NCBI RefSeq assembly: GCF_037042905.1
Contig: NC_087249.1
Coordinates: 35,057,901-35,121,900 of the forward strand
DNA from: Lytechinus pictus
Taxonomy: Eukaryota; Echinodermata; Echinoidea; Temnopleuroida; Toxopneustidae
Direction: 5' to 3'
Length of the DNA stretch: 64,000 bases
Part shown: positions 23,619 through 36,800 of the stretch, one piece after another
How positions within the stretch are numbered: the stretch's first letter is position 1
Layout: the number at the start of each line of letters is the position of its first letter
Notes under the pieces: generated by a model
What the model was told of the DNA's origin: nothing
The model's input: only the letters and a program-made list of their open reading frames with translations
Databases searched by the model: none
Translations under genes and position numbers: made by a program

Positions 23619-24513
23619 AAGAAACTGGTGGAAGAAAAGAAGGTGGGAAGGGGCGTATCAATACAGATGGAGGAAACTAGGGGGGGGGGGGGACATATTT
23701 TTAGAATTCATATATTGGTCAGGGGTCAAAATCAATATTCAACAAGAAGAAAACATTTTTTTTTCAAATGTTTGTTTTGTTGTAGACAAAAATTGAAGCA
23801 CGGTAAACAAAATTTAATGTTTCTCTCTCTCTAAAAAAACGAGAGACAAACGATCACAATCTAATAATCGATGATAAAATACAGAATTTATGCCACAACA
23901 TGCTGTTCGCCGGGATGCTTGAATCTCTGGTCAAATTTTAGAATTAGTAAATTCCCCAGACGAGCAAAGTATTGGTCTTCTTCTTTTCCACTCTTTTCAC
24001 ATAAGCCTTCGAGGAGACAAATATCAACCTTTTCTTAGTCTAAAATTAATGCTAGTCGAAATTCTGAAAAATGCGAATTTTGGTATACACCACCTCCATT
24101 ATCGACCGTATTTTTTCGACAAATGGCAAATTTTGACAAAGTAAACCAGCCTCCTAAAAGGATAAATAAAGGTCTGTACTCTATGTGCTTAAATCACTAC
24201 TCCATTTTTTCTGGGGGGTGAGCCACAGAGATAAAAAGTTCAGTAAAATTAATGCAATTGGTCACAATGCATTACAAAATCCATCGCTTTTCTATTATAA
24301 TACCCCCCCCCCTCCATATTGAACTGGATGTCTGAGAAAAGCCAATAACATGTTGCGTACATTATTTTGTTCATTAAGTTCCCAAAAGAATGCTAGCTCT
24401 TGGCTGCTCTCTAAAATGCCAATATGAACATAAAATACATGAACATAATGAAGAAATGTTCGCCCAAACGAAGGAGCAACGACGACCCCCGTGATAATTC
24501 CCCTTATTCAATT
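23619..24513. other. Non-coding, no feature recognised
   Basis: AT-rich with G and C homopolymers (23680, 24302). No TIR pair or exon-like frame was seen. Confidence 0.4.
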
Positions 24514-24681
24514 TCATCTTCGTTGTTCTCCACTGCTGCAGTCTTGGTCATCAAACATCCTGGTATTTGGCGCTGGTTTCGTCGCTTTCGTCTGCTTTTC
24601 TTCCTCCATGATGTTGTGTTCAGTTGTCCGAGAAAGAGCAGTGTCTTCAAAAAGTTCATCCACGGTCTCCAATCTTGGTTG
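24514..24681 (-). CDS. Possible terminal exon of an unknown gene
   Basis: On the minus strand an acceptor-like TTCATTAG precedes 24681, and the following 55 codons run in phase 0 to TGA (24516-24514). The peptide begins QPRLETVDELFEDTALSRTT and is acidic and hydrophilic (EHNIMEEEKQTKATKPAPNT, then RMFDDQDCSS), unlike the biased frames of the repeats nearby. No domain was recognised and no upstream exon was identified. The overlapping frame on the same strand is Arg/Lys-rich and less protein-like. It could be chance or a fragment of a processed copy. Confidence 0.28.
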   Translation of the reverse strand, partial: QPRLETVDELFEDTALSRTTEHNIMEEEKQTKATKPAPNTRMFDDQDCSSGEQRR

Positions 24682-25890
<1,209 letters not shown>

Positions 25891-25953
25891 TGGCGAAGAT
25901 GTGTGATGTGTTAACCCACCTGGTTAAGCACTTACAGTAAAACTTGAAGATAC

Positions 25954-25995
25954 CTGAAGAAGGCCCAACTAAATGGCCGAAAGCTTGTACTAATA
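25954..25995 (+). ncRNA. Hammerhead-ribozyme-like motif
   Basis: CTGAAGA (25954-25960), a GGCC/GGCC stem II (25962-25965 with 25975-25978), then GAAA (25979-25982), in the order and spacing of the hammerhead core CUGANGA-stem II-GAAA. A two-base stem III with the following GCTTGTACTA is possible; stem I looks weak. Such motifs are known in Penelope-like elements and retrozymes. Catalysis is unproven and the copy may be decayed. Confidence 0.5.
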
Positions 25996-26103
25996 AAAGT
26001 TGAAAAAAATCCAGGCTACGTCTCTAGCTTCAATGCTTTTTGAGCTTCTTCGCCAATATATTACTCTCTGAAGCACCCACGCAATGTTTAGGTCCTTGCT
26101 CAT

Positions 26104-26134
<31 letters not shown>

Positions 26135-26143
<9 letters not shown>

Positions 26144-26798
26144 AAAAAAGTTTGAAAACCTGAGTTTTGCCATTAATTTATCCCAATTTAACACAATGCA
26201 TATTTGATATTATTCAAAAGATCATTTAATTCTCTTTAAAATGATACCATGTTTGTTATGATCATGCCATCACAAAAGGAGCAGGATTCAAGTCATGAAG
26301 GGTCAATACAGAACGTGATTCTTTTGTCTGTGTCAATAGAGATGAAAATCCATTCAAATCAAGCCCCTGCTTTTTCATTTTTTATGTTTTGTTGTGGTTT
26401 ATGTAGTGATGGTTCTGTGAGATAACATGGTTTGAAATACCCATGCATGTTTGTTTGTTATGTATTTGCTTGTGCAGAGGTATGTTTAATTCCATGGTTA
26501 ATGTTGATGTTAAGGTGCATGAAAACAATTAAAAGAAACCGCTGAGAAACTCACTCATCACCACGGAAATAAGAACAGTGACTTTCAATATTGTGTCATT
26601 TTGCAACTTTTGAATTTTGACCTTGCCCCAAATTTCAAGGCACTGCACCTCCATGTGAACCATAATCATATCATGTAGGGTACTATTTTAAAAAGATATA
26701 ATTGATCTATTCATTGATATTAATTACACATTGATTTTTACTAAAACCGAGGAGGGATTATCGATCAAAGGCAGATTTCCAAACTTTTTTGAGGAGTT
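26135..26798. mobile_element. Mariner-like MITE, TA target duplication
   Basis: Left AACCCCTCAAAAAAAGTTTG and, inverted, right AACTCCTCAAAAAAGTTTGG match over about 27 bp with small differences. TA lies at 26133-26134 and 26799-26800. 664 bp, no transposase. Confidence 0.8.
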
Positions 26799-26940
26799 TA
26801 TTTACTGTGAAAGAAATGAATTAAGAGAACAATGGTAGGCGTAGCTTAATTCAAGAGCTATCTGCCTTTTGGTGAAGTGTGGATTTTTACGCTACGGCAG
26901 CCATCTTGGACTTGAGGGCCCCGTTGCATAAAAATTACTA

Positions 26941-27037
26941 TTATGGTAATTTTGCCATCCGGTGGTTTCTGTCATGGAATCCTTGATTCTGATTTTCTGT
27001 TGGGCCACGTTACCATTGGATGGCAAAATTACCATAA
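26941..27037. repeat. Imperfect 25-bp inverted repeat (hairpin)
   Basis: TTATGGTAATTTTGCCATCC (26941-26960) pairs with GGATGGCAAAATTACCATAA (27018-27037). Preceded by GGGCCCCGTTGCATAAAA. It looks like a small foldback MITE. Confidence 0.8.
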
Positions 27038-27273
27038 GACTGTCATAAATTTTTCATAAATTTGTCATTTCTCTCCGAGATGTGACACCGTTATGATTGT
27101 CACAAATCGGTATTCTCATTATTTTGAACATTGTCTTTTCCCTGTCACATCTCTCTAAGTTCCCAGCCGCCCATATTTCCGGAGGCAAACCAATCAAAAT
27201 CACCGTTAGTTCCCGATGGAAGCCCTTCTTACCAAAGATACTACAATTGAGGGATAGATTGGACAGTACACAG

Positions 27274-30200
27274 GGTTAAACTTCGTAATTCCGAAGATTC
27301 GTTATTCCGAAGGTTACCCTTGTATAAAATTTTGATAGGGGGTTTACATTTTACAAGCTTTGCTTTTTTAGTAGGCCTCTCCACTTTTTTTTCATTTCAT
27401 TGGTACGTTTCAATCCTGCATGTGTTATGCAGTTGATGCATCTTTTCATTGTAAAAATGATTTATTACGAAATGTACTTTGATGGTTTGTGGAATATGAA
27501 TATATCAATAAATAAATAAAATAAAAAATAAAAAAGGTTCGTTAGTCCGAAAACGAAATAAGGTTCGTTATTTCGAAGGTTCGATAATCCGAAAACGAAA
27601 TAAGGTTCGTTGTTCCGAAGGTTATTTAATACGAAAACGAAATAAGTTTCATTGTGCCAAAGGTTCGATAATCCGAAAACAAAATAAGGTTCGTTGTTTC
27701 GAAGGTTCGTTAATCCGAAATCGAAATGAGGTTCGTTTGAAGTACTTATTCTATTCATGTATTCCATGAAGTTCTCAAAATATAATCAGGTCCGATCGTC
27801 AAAGCTTATCGGCTGGCGCTGCGTGCTCGCATTTTCATTAGTATTAAAAAGCCTATTTCTGTATGACTTCTAACAAACTACTTAAAATCCCTCTTTATGA
27901 CAGTTTATAAAAAAATGTCCGCCCGCACTTTGCGCTCAAAGTAATTCGTTAGTTCCATACGCGTATTGTTCATAATCACAAACATTGCTCAGAATATTCA
28001 ATTATTAGGACGAAATTCCTGAAATTTCTATAAAATTTAGCTCGGCTTCTCGCGTTCGAATTATTTAATCAGGGATTATGAGATACGATTATCTTGTTTA
28101 TAATAAGCTAATAATTCACTGTTCGGACTACCCGGCCCCTTCAAAGAAAAATAAATCAGCTTTGAGCAGCAGACCGGGGAAAATGGGAATGTACCCCCCC
28201 CCCCTTATTGGCGAAGGCTCGATCCACATCTGTAGATATATATATATACACACATATAAATTTGATGTGAAAATGAGTTTGTGCCCCCCCCCCATTCCTA
28301 AAAGCAAGCTACGATGGCTCTGGATGTTTTTTTTGCTCCGACCTGGCCCGAAAAAGGGGTCTTTAATTATCACCCCTATTCTGTCCCCCCCCGCACAGAG
28401 CGATTTTTTTTAGGTTTATAAGTGGTAAACATTAAATCAAGAATGGAAATTTTAGTAGACATGTCGAAATTTGACATCAATACGCCCCTATCAACGTAAA
28501 TGATAATAATTATTATATTATGATAATAATTCTGCTCTTATACTGGTTTTCGCTAATAAGTTATTGTAGTTTTCTCGTTGAATGCATTCATATTTTATTT
28601 GCTTGTTGTTCAGTAGTCCGTTTTTTTAAGTTGTACTTATTGTAAACATGTTCAGTTTGGTCCGTGTACCTTTATCATGTACCTTTATTTATGTTTAAAC
28701 CGGATAAATAAAATGAATAATAAATAAATATTTGCAGGTCTAGCAATGAGAGAAAAACATGAACTAGCCTCATATTAAGCCTATGATCATCCCTTTGAGA
28801 GAATTCTGCGTAAGTAAACGCACCTGGTAACGATAGATCAGCCCCTTCCCACAAGTGCGGTAAAAGTGGGGGGGGGGGGGGGGGCAGGGGGAAGGGGGCA
28901 CTTGCATCCTCCAAAACAATCCCCGTAGGAACGAAATATTTTTTTTCTAAAATGGGAAATTCCCTTGTTTTTTTTCCAAAATGAAATGTGCCGTTTTTCG
29001 AAATGAAAATACTTTTTAAAGTATACATTTTAGATTAGAAAATCACAACTTTGTTTGGTTATTGCTATCAGTTATTGTTTAGGTATTCACCGTTTCTGGT
29101 TATAAAAAGGCTTAGAATGTCCAGTTTTCAGGCTGGAATATCTTTTTAGCTCGCGCTTCGCACTCGCACTATCCGATGTACCATATTCATGAGTCACTAA
29201 ACACAGTCCTTAACAGGTTTCTTTTCTGGTCAGTATATTTCAGCTCGCACTTCGCGCTCGTGTTAATTTTTCAGTTAGATGCACATCTTTTTAATGATTG
29301 CAAAAACTGCTCAGAATGTTTTATTTTCATTTCTTATTGAAATGTCCAAATTTTTGAGCTTGCAATTCACGCTCGCAACACCTCCCAAGGATGCCCTTTT
29401 AACAATAATTGACCAAAAAACGGGTTTTACATCATCAGCATTGAATTTTTTTCCAAACCGCTCGCTCGTTACACTCCCTCGCGAAAAATAAAACCTAAAT
29501 ATATATATCTAGGTATATCTTACCATAATATATATCTTATATATACGATATATCTTACCATAATCAGAGATCACTTCAAAAAGGCTTTGCTCAACTAGTC
29601 TACTTTGCTCCGCCGCCCTTCTTTTTGCCTCCCCATCCTAATAACAATAAACTGCTACGGTGTCCCCCCTCCACCAGGCTTACCCTTTCGGTTTTCCCGG
29701 CTTCGCCACCGATTATTTCATTTTTTGGATTAACGAACCTTCGGAATAAAGAACCTTATTTTGTTTTCGGATTAACGAACCTTCGGAACAACGAACCTTA
29801 TTTCGTTTTCGGATTAACGAACCTTCGGAACAACGAACCTTATTTAGTTTTCGGATTATCGAGCCTTCGGAACAACGAACCTTATTTCGTTTTCGGATTA
29901 AAGAACTTTCGGATCAAAGAACCTCATTTCGTCTTCGGATTATCGAGCTTTCGGAACAACGAACCTTATTTCGTTTTCGGATTATCGAGCTTTCGGAACA
30001 ACGAACCTTATTTTGTTTTCGGACTAACGAACCTTATTTCGTTTCCGGACTAACGAACCTTTGGAATAACGCCACAAATGTTCGGATTAACGAACATCGA
30101 GGTATAGGTAATTTACGTGTTTCGGAATTACGAACTTTCGGAACAACGAACCTTATTTCGTTTTCGGATTATCGAGCCTTCAGAACAACGAACCTTATTT

Positions 30201-30868
30201 AGTTTTCGGATTATCGAGCCTTCGGAACAACGAACCTTATTTCGTTTTCGGATTAAAGAACTTTCGGATCAAAGAACCTCATTTCGTCTTCGGATTATCG
30301 AGCTTTCGGAACAACGAACCTTATTTCGTTTTCGGATTATCGAGCTTTCGGAACAACGAACCTTATTTTGTTTTCGGACTAACGAACCTTATTTCGTTTC
30401 CGGACTAACGAACCTTTGGAATAACGCCACAAATGTTCGGATTAACGAACATCGAGGTATAGGTAATTTACGTGTTTCGGAATTACGAACTTTCGGAACA
30501 ACGAACCTTATTTCGTTTTCGGATTATCGAGCCTTCGGAACAACGAACCTTATTTCGTTTTCGGATTATCGAACATTCGGAATAACGAACCTTATTTCGT
30601 TTTCGGATTAAAGAACTTTCGGAACTACGAACCTTATTTCGTTTTCGGAAAATCGAACCTTCGGAATCACGAACCTTATTTCGTTTTCGGACTAACGAGC
30701 CTTCGGAACATCGAATCTTATTTCGTTTTCGGATTATCAAACCTTCGAAATAGCGAACCTTATTTCGTTTTCGGATTAACGAACATCGAGGTATGGGTAA
30801 CGTAATTTACGTGTTTCGGAATGACGAACCTTCGGAATAACGAATCTTCAGAATTACGAAGAGTAACC
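27274..30868. mobile_element. TTCGGATTA-repeat element with array-like TIRs
   Basis: Left GGTTAAACTTCGTAATTCCG and, inverted, right GGTTACTCTTCGTAATTCTG match for about 43 bp. Both ends continue into tandem ~40-bp units of the form AACGAACCTTATTTCGTTTTCGGATT (27534-27742 inverted; 29725-30866 direct). Between them, 27750-29720 is non-coding and contains GCTCGCGCTTCGC-type words and C-homopolymers. Open frames rich in NNEPYFVFGL are translations of the unit, not a gene. Confidence 0.78.
29725..30866 (+). repeat. Tandem array of TTCGTTTTCGGATTA units
   Basis: Roughly 30 units of about 40 bp with variants (AACGAACC, ATCGAGCC, AAAGAACT). A 356-bp block is duplicated within the array: GGATCAAAGAACCTCATTTC at 29911 and 30267, and GAGGTATAGGTAATTTACGT at 30099 and 30455. 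Confidence 0.92.
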
Positions 30869-33329
30869 ACCATGGATACGTGCCACCGGGAAGCGTTCAT
30901 GAAAGGACATGTCAGACGTTTTATCCGACAAGTGTCATTTTATCCGACAGTTACCGTAGTTACGTACAGTGCTTTTCAGCCAATCAGAATCAAGGAAAGA
31001 TGTCAGATCTGACAACTTGTCGACAAAAATGTTGATGAAATGGTTCCCAGTCCTTCCTGCGAACTAACGGTGATTTTGATTGATTTGCCTCTGAAAAGAT
31101 GGGCGGGAACTTAAGAGATATGACAGGGAAAAGCATGGGCGGAAATCCCAGGGGGGACAGGGGGACGCGTCCCCCCTACCATTTTGGAAAGGGGGGGGGG
31201 ACATAATATCAAATGTACCCTTACTATTTGTGGTCTTTTATTATGGAAATAATACATAATTCAAAATCGAAATTATACACATGTATCCTCGAATTTTGAA
31301 ATATATATAAACAGATAGTTTTTGTTAAGAACTTGGATAGGAAAAGAAAAGGCATACCGGCCCGACTATTCTCGAACTCGCATCTAGCCCTATATGCCAG
31401 CCAAAGAGTGATGGCATTGATGACATCGATGGCTATTGTCAATTTCATAATAATGAATAATAAAAATGACGAAAAAAGAAAATCGCCTCTGGATACTTAT
31501 AATGGATACTTATTAGTAAATTTAGTGCATAGATGGTAGACGAGAATGTTCCATACCCCGTAAAAACATACCTTTGTTAAACCAATTCATTTTCCCTTTA
31601 TTCCAAATTTACTTGGAATATAAGAATATTTTCATTGATCGCGTACTCAGTAAAAAGAATAGTTTTCATGAATTATGATTAGTCCTTCGCAGTGAATTTT
31701 TACTTTGTTTGATCCCCAAAATTTGTTTTAAAATACTCGTTAGTATTAACGAGACTTTTATATTCCATTTTTACACAAAATTCCTGCCGTGGGAGGGGCA
31801 CTGAACTAGAAATACGTGGAAGTCGTGTTCACCCAAGCAATACATCGCCGGCTAACTCGATAAGTCACGTGACCGCCGCCATTTTGCTAGGTCAATTGTT
31901 CGAGAACGCGCCGTAGAAGGCAATTGAAAGTATGTGCAAGATGCAATATGTTTTCTCTTTGAATATAAAATTAATACTGATGTATATATACTTAGTGTGG
32001 CAAAGTGTATTTTAATGTACATTAAGCCAATCATGTACAAACATATTTCTATATGCACAATGTACTGGGACCTGGTAATTCATGTAGTTTTAAAAAAGGG
32101 TTTAAATCAGCTAGGGTGACCAGATTTCACAAAATGAAATACGGGACAATCGATAAAAAAAGATCATCAAAGAAGGCTACACAGTGTTATACTTGTGAAA
32201 AAAATATAAAGAATTGGAAGGGAGGGTGAACGAAAGAATGAAGGAGAGAAAGAAAATTAACACACAGAAAGGATCAGGAAAGAAAGGTAGGAAATATTAA
32301 TAGATAGATGGACAAAAAAAGCAAGCAGGAAGGATAGAAGGATGAAGGATAAAAATGAAAGAGGAAAACGTTCAAACTTCAAGCAAACAAAAGCAATCCA
32401 ATCATTTAACAGAAATGATAATGATATCTGGTGTTTTTCTGAAAAATAAGTGGTTTAGAAATGAATAAAATTTCAAAGTGAAACATTGTCAACTTACAAA
32501 TTAGAGGAAACAGCGCCGGCATCCTACACAACAAGACTCAAATGAAAGCTAAAACAACTACATGTAGATCCAGTTATGTAAACTAAAAAAATGTGTTCCT
32601 CCTATTAAATCAGTAATCTGATAATCTATAATGTGATCATGAAAATTTCCCGCCGATTTTGTGATTATTTTGGTGGAAAAAACTGTTTATCATGTGAGAT
32701 TGTTTGCACCATTGAGAATCTGCTCCGATCCTACATGCATAGAGCCTGCCACACACAGGCATGCAGGAAGCCAGCTCGTTTGCAGTGTATTGGGTAAGGA
32801 TAAAAATCACCCGCAGAACTTGCAAAAGTTTAGTTATCGATTTATTGTTGTCTCTGCTTCGTCATCTGTTTGGTTATTTGATGAAAATTCGTCACTTTTC
32901 AATGTATCTACTACATTTTGTTCAATATTCTAAAATACGGGACAGATAGGTGTCCCGGGAAGGGTTCGTCGGGACGCAACTTTTTAAATGGAATTACCAT
33001 TGCTATGCTTTTCTGATTTGTGCTCTAATTAGTAAACTTGTTAGAGTTGACTTGGTTTTGTTTATCCATCACCCATTCCTTTATGTAAAGGTGTATTGAT
33101 GTATAAGCACATGTCGTGCAACATCCATGCTCTTCCAAATTAAATTTCATAAGAATTCAAATTCTATTGTGCCCATTTTTTATATACACTGTACTTAGTA
33201 GATATTTCATGGCTGAGCACACGAAGGTCCAACTTTGAAGGCTCATTAAAAGTAACAACCTTCTTGTCCTCAAACTTCTATTCAATTTTTCACCCTGAAT
33301 GTGTGATTGAACAGTATGAGAGGGAGGGA

Positions 33330-33860
33330 AGGGAATATTTACTCAAAATTTATATAGAGCAAGATGAAATGAGAAAGGCAAAATGGTAAAGATGGAGAGA
33401 GAAAAAAAGAAACAGACGATCAACGAGAAGAGATGGAAAGAAGAGGAAGATCAAAGAGAAAGGGGGAAATGACGAGGAATGAGAAAGAATGGGGGAGAGA
33501 AAGGCGAGACGAGACGGAGATAAAAGAGGGCTCGATATAAGGGAGATGGGGAAATAAAAGAGAGATATAAGGGGGATATATAGAAAGGGAAGGTAAGAGA
33601 GAGAGAGAGATGAGAAAGAAGAGGAAAATCAGAGAAATAGAAGCCAAAGAGAATGGAAAAATAATAAAGAGGGAGATCGAGATGATATAAAGGGGAGAAA
33701 TAAGAAAGAGGGACATGAAAGTAGAAATGGAAGAAATATAAGGGGATGGAGAAAAGGGAGGATAAGAGAAATGGACAGAAGAGGAAAATCAGAGAAAATG
33801 AGATGAGATGAATAGTTGAATGAGAAGGGAGGTTTAAAAAAAAAGCTAGAGAAAAGGGAC
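33330..33860. repeat. Purine-rich (GAGAAA) low-complexity tract
   Basis: Plus strand almost only A/G. A similar, weaker tract lies at about 32210-32370. Minus-strand Leu/Ser/Phe frames are artefacts. Confidence 0.9.
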
Positions 33861-33994
33861 ATGATTTCTAATCGTTAAAATATTTTTTTTTAATGCAACC
33901 AGCTAGTAGGCCTTTATTGTTCAGACAAATTGTAGGCCTACTCAGAAAGCATATTTGTTGTGAGACCATTCTTTGTCACAGTGTGCGCGTGAAA

Positions 33995-34911
33995 AATGCT
34001 TTTCCGACGGCGACGGCGGCGGCGTCAACACCAAATCTTAACCTGAGGTTAAGTTTTTGAAATGACAGCATAACTTAGAAAGTATATGGACCTAGTTCAT
34101 GAAACTTGGCCATAAGGTTAATCAAGTATTACTGAACATCCTGCCTGAGTTTCATGTCACATGACCAAGGTCAAAGGTCATTTAGGGTCAATGAACTTAG
34201 ACCATGTTGGGGGAATCAACATCAAAATCTTAACCTAAGGTTAAGTTTTTGAAATGTCATCATAACTTAGAAAATATATGGACCTAGTTCATGAAACTTA
34301 TACATAAGGTTAATCAAGTATCACTGGAAATCCTGCTTGAGTTTCACATCACATGACCAAGGTCAAAGGTCATTTAGGGTCAATGAACTTTGGCCGAATT
34401 GGGGGTATCTGTTGAATTACCATCATAACTTTGAAAGTTTATGAATCTGATTCATGAAACTTGGACATAATAGTAATCAAGTATTACTGAACATCCTGTG
34501 CAAGTTTCAGGTCACATGATTAAGGTCAAAGGTCATTTAGGGTCAATGAACTTTGGCCAAATTGGGGTATTTGTTGAATTACAGCCATAAATTTGAAAGT
34601 GTGTTGGTCTAGTTCATAAAACTTGGACATAATAGTAATCAAGTATCACTGAACATCCTGTGCGAGTTTCAGGTCACATGATCAAGGTCAAAGGTCATGT
34701 AAGGTCAAAGAACTTTGGCCACGTTGGGGGTATTTGTTGAATTGCCATCATATCTCTATAAGTGTATTGGTCTAGTTCATAAAACGTGGAAATAAGAGTA
34801 ACCAAGTATCACTGAACATCTTGTGCGAGTTATAGTAGTTTTCAAAATCAGCACTGCTGCTATATTGAATCGCGTGATGCAGGTGAGACGGCCAGAGGCA
34901 TTCCACTTGTT
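33995..34911. mobile_element. GTCTCGCCTGCA-family repeat, copy 4 (5' end lost)
   Basis: Starts inside the CTTTTCCGACGGCGACGGCG segment, lacking the GTCTCGCC end, and finishes GATGCAGGTGAGACGGCCAG. Perfect AGGTCAAAGGTCA at 34168, 34360, 34523 and 34685. Confidence 0.85.
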
Positions 34912-35389
34912 ATGATTTCGTGTTTGTATGTTTACTCCCCTTTAATACAAAATGTGACTAAATCAACTTTTTCAGTTATGAAAGTATTCAATAACATATA
35001 GTTCATGATGTAACAAAGCAAACTAAAACTTTAAACAGCACAAGGAACACTTTCTTTGCGTTCCTTTCTCCCATCTGCCTACACGCAGCATAATTTGTCG
35101 ACCAGCCAGTATTGACCTAGCAAAATGGCGGCGCGCTCAGTCGAGCGTGAAGCCCGATGCTCTTCGTTGCCGCACGGCTTTGTGTACGTTGGGAATAGGG
35201 ACACGTATTCCACGTATTCTAGTTCAGTGGGGAGGGGTCATCATAGATAGATCAAGGGGGCGAAGCGGCGGCCCGCCCCCTATTGGTGGCGCGAAATAGG
35301 TAGGTGAGAAGAAAGATAGGACGAGGAAGAAAATTAAATGATAGAAGGGGAGGGGAATAACTGGAAAAAAAAACTTTCAGGTCATAGTA

Positions 35390-36800
35390 TAAAAATAAAA
35401 AATTCGCTCGTGCTTTGCATTAATACACAGCCTTTCAAAACATGCTTAATTTTTTTATCTTTTTAGATCAAATAGATGAAATCAAATCATTTATGTAGGA
35501 AGATATCCATCTTTTTCATAATTTGTAGGTTTAAATAAAAAAAAAATTGCCCGCGCTTTGCGCTCGCATTGCTTATTGAGATAAACTGCTTGTTCTTTAT
35601 TTCAAAAGTGCTTGAAAGATCCAGTTTTCAGATCTAAAAAAAAATCATTTCGCACTTCGCGCTCGCATCAGTAATATGGTTGAGTCAGATACTATCCTCT
35701 TAATTGCTATAAGGTGACTTTTTTGGTCGGAAAATATAAAAAATCAGGATACGCTTCGCGCTCACATTAATTAAAATTTAGTTAGATAGCTACACTGTCC
35801 TTGATTTTAAAATATGCTAATAATACCAATTTTTAGGCCGGAAATGACATATCTTCAGCACGCACTTCGCGCTCGAATCTAATATTGTTTAGTAAAATTC
35901 CTATCCTGTTCATGATTTGAAAAAGTGTTACGATTGTCCAGTTTTTAGGTTGGAAAATACAAACTTTCAGCTCGCGCTTCGCGCCCGCATTAATTGTTTA
36001 GATTCCTACCCTGTTCATAATTTTTTCTTAAAGTACTAAGAATGTCTAGTATTTAGGTTGGAAAATCAAAAACTTTCAACTAGCGCTTCGCGCTCGCATT
36101 AATTGATTAGATTACTATCCTGTTCATATTCTTTTTAAGGTGCTATGAATGTCCGGTTTTTAGATTGGAAATAAAAAACTTTCAGCTCGCGCTTCGCGCT
36201 CGCATTCATTGTTTAGATTCCTATTCCGTTCATTATTAAGTGCTAAGAATGTCCAGTTTTTAGGTGGGAAAATCAAAAATTTCATCTCGCACTTCACGCT
36301 CGCATTAATTGTTTAGATTCATATCCTGTTCATATTCTTTTTAAAGTGCTATGAATATCCAGTTTTTAGGTTGGAAAATCAAAAATTTTCAGCTCGCGCT
36401 CGCATCTTTTATTTACTTAAATTCCTATCCTGTTCATGATTTGAAAAAGTGTTACGACTGTCCAGTTTTTAGGTTGGAAAATAAAAAACCTTCAGCTCGC
36501 GCTTCGCACTAGCATTATTTTATTAGATTCCTATCCTGTTCATGATTTTTATAAAACTGTTAAGAATGTCCAGTTTTTAAGGTCGGAAAATCATAAATAT
36601 TTCAGCTCGCGTTCGCATCTATTATTTAGTTGAATTCCTATCCTGTTCATGATTTGAAAAAGTGTTACGAATGTCCAGTTTTTAGGTAATTCCTATCCTG
36701 TTCATGATTTGAAAAAGTGTTACGAATGTCTAGTTTTTAGGTTGGAAAATCAAAAACTTTTAGCTCGCACTTCGCGCTCGCATAAATGGTTTAGGTAGGT
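35390..36800 (+). repeat. Tandem array of ~120-bp units with GCTCGCGCTTCGCGCTCGC
   Basis: About ten units: TTAGATTCCTATCCTGTTCA ... GTCCAGTTTTTAGGTTGGAA ... TTTCAGCTCGCGCTTCGCGC TCGCATTA. Degenerate single units also occur at about 27800-28060, 29140-29270 and 44255-44280. Non-coding. Confidence 0.92.

Larger units (their letters stand above)
31799..35229. mobile_element. hAT-like transposon B nested in A
   Basis: Ends CACTGAACTAGAAATACGTG and, inverted, CACTGAACTAGAATACGTGG, flanked by identical GGGAGGGG (31791-31798, 35230-35237). A second inverted pair lies further in: CGCCATTTTGCTAGGTCAAT (31877-31896) against TATTGACCTAGCAAAATGGC near 35111. Interior: 32100-32960 (AAATACGGGACA words at both sides), a purine tract, and the GTCTCGCCTGCA-family copy at 33995-34911. 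No transposase. Confidence 0.87.

Noticed and set aside
29625..30740. Repeat-protein-like frames NNEPYFVFGL and RKRNKVRCSEGS
   Set aside because: Both strands of the TTCGGATTA array are open because the unit lacks stops; not a gene.
35390..36800. CRISPR-like array (regular conserved cores with variable spacers)
   Set aside because: The spacers are themselves homologous repeats, the sequence lies in a eukaryotic transposon, and there are no cas genes.
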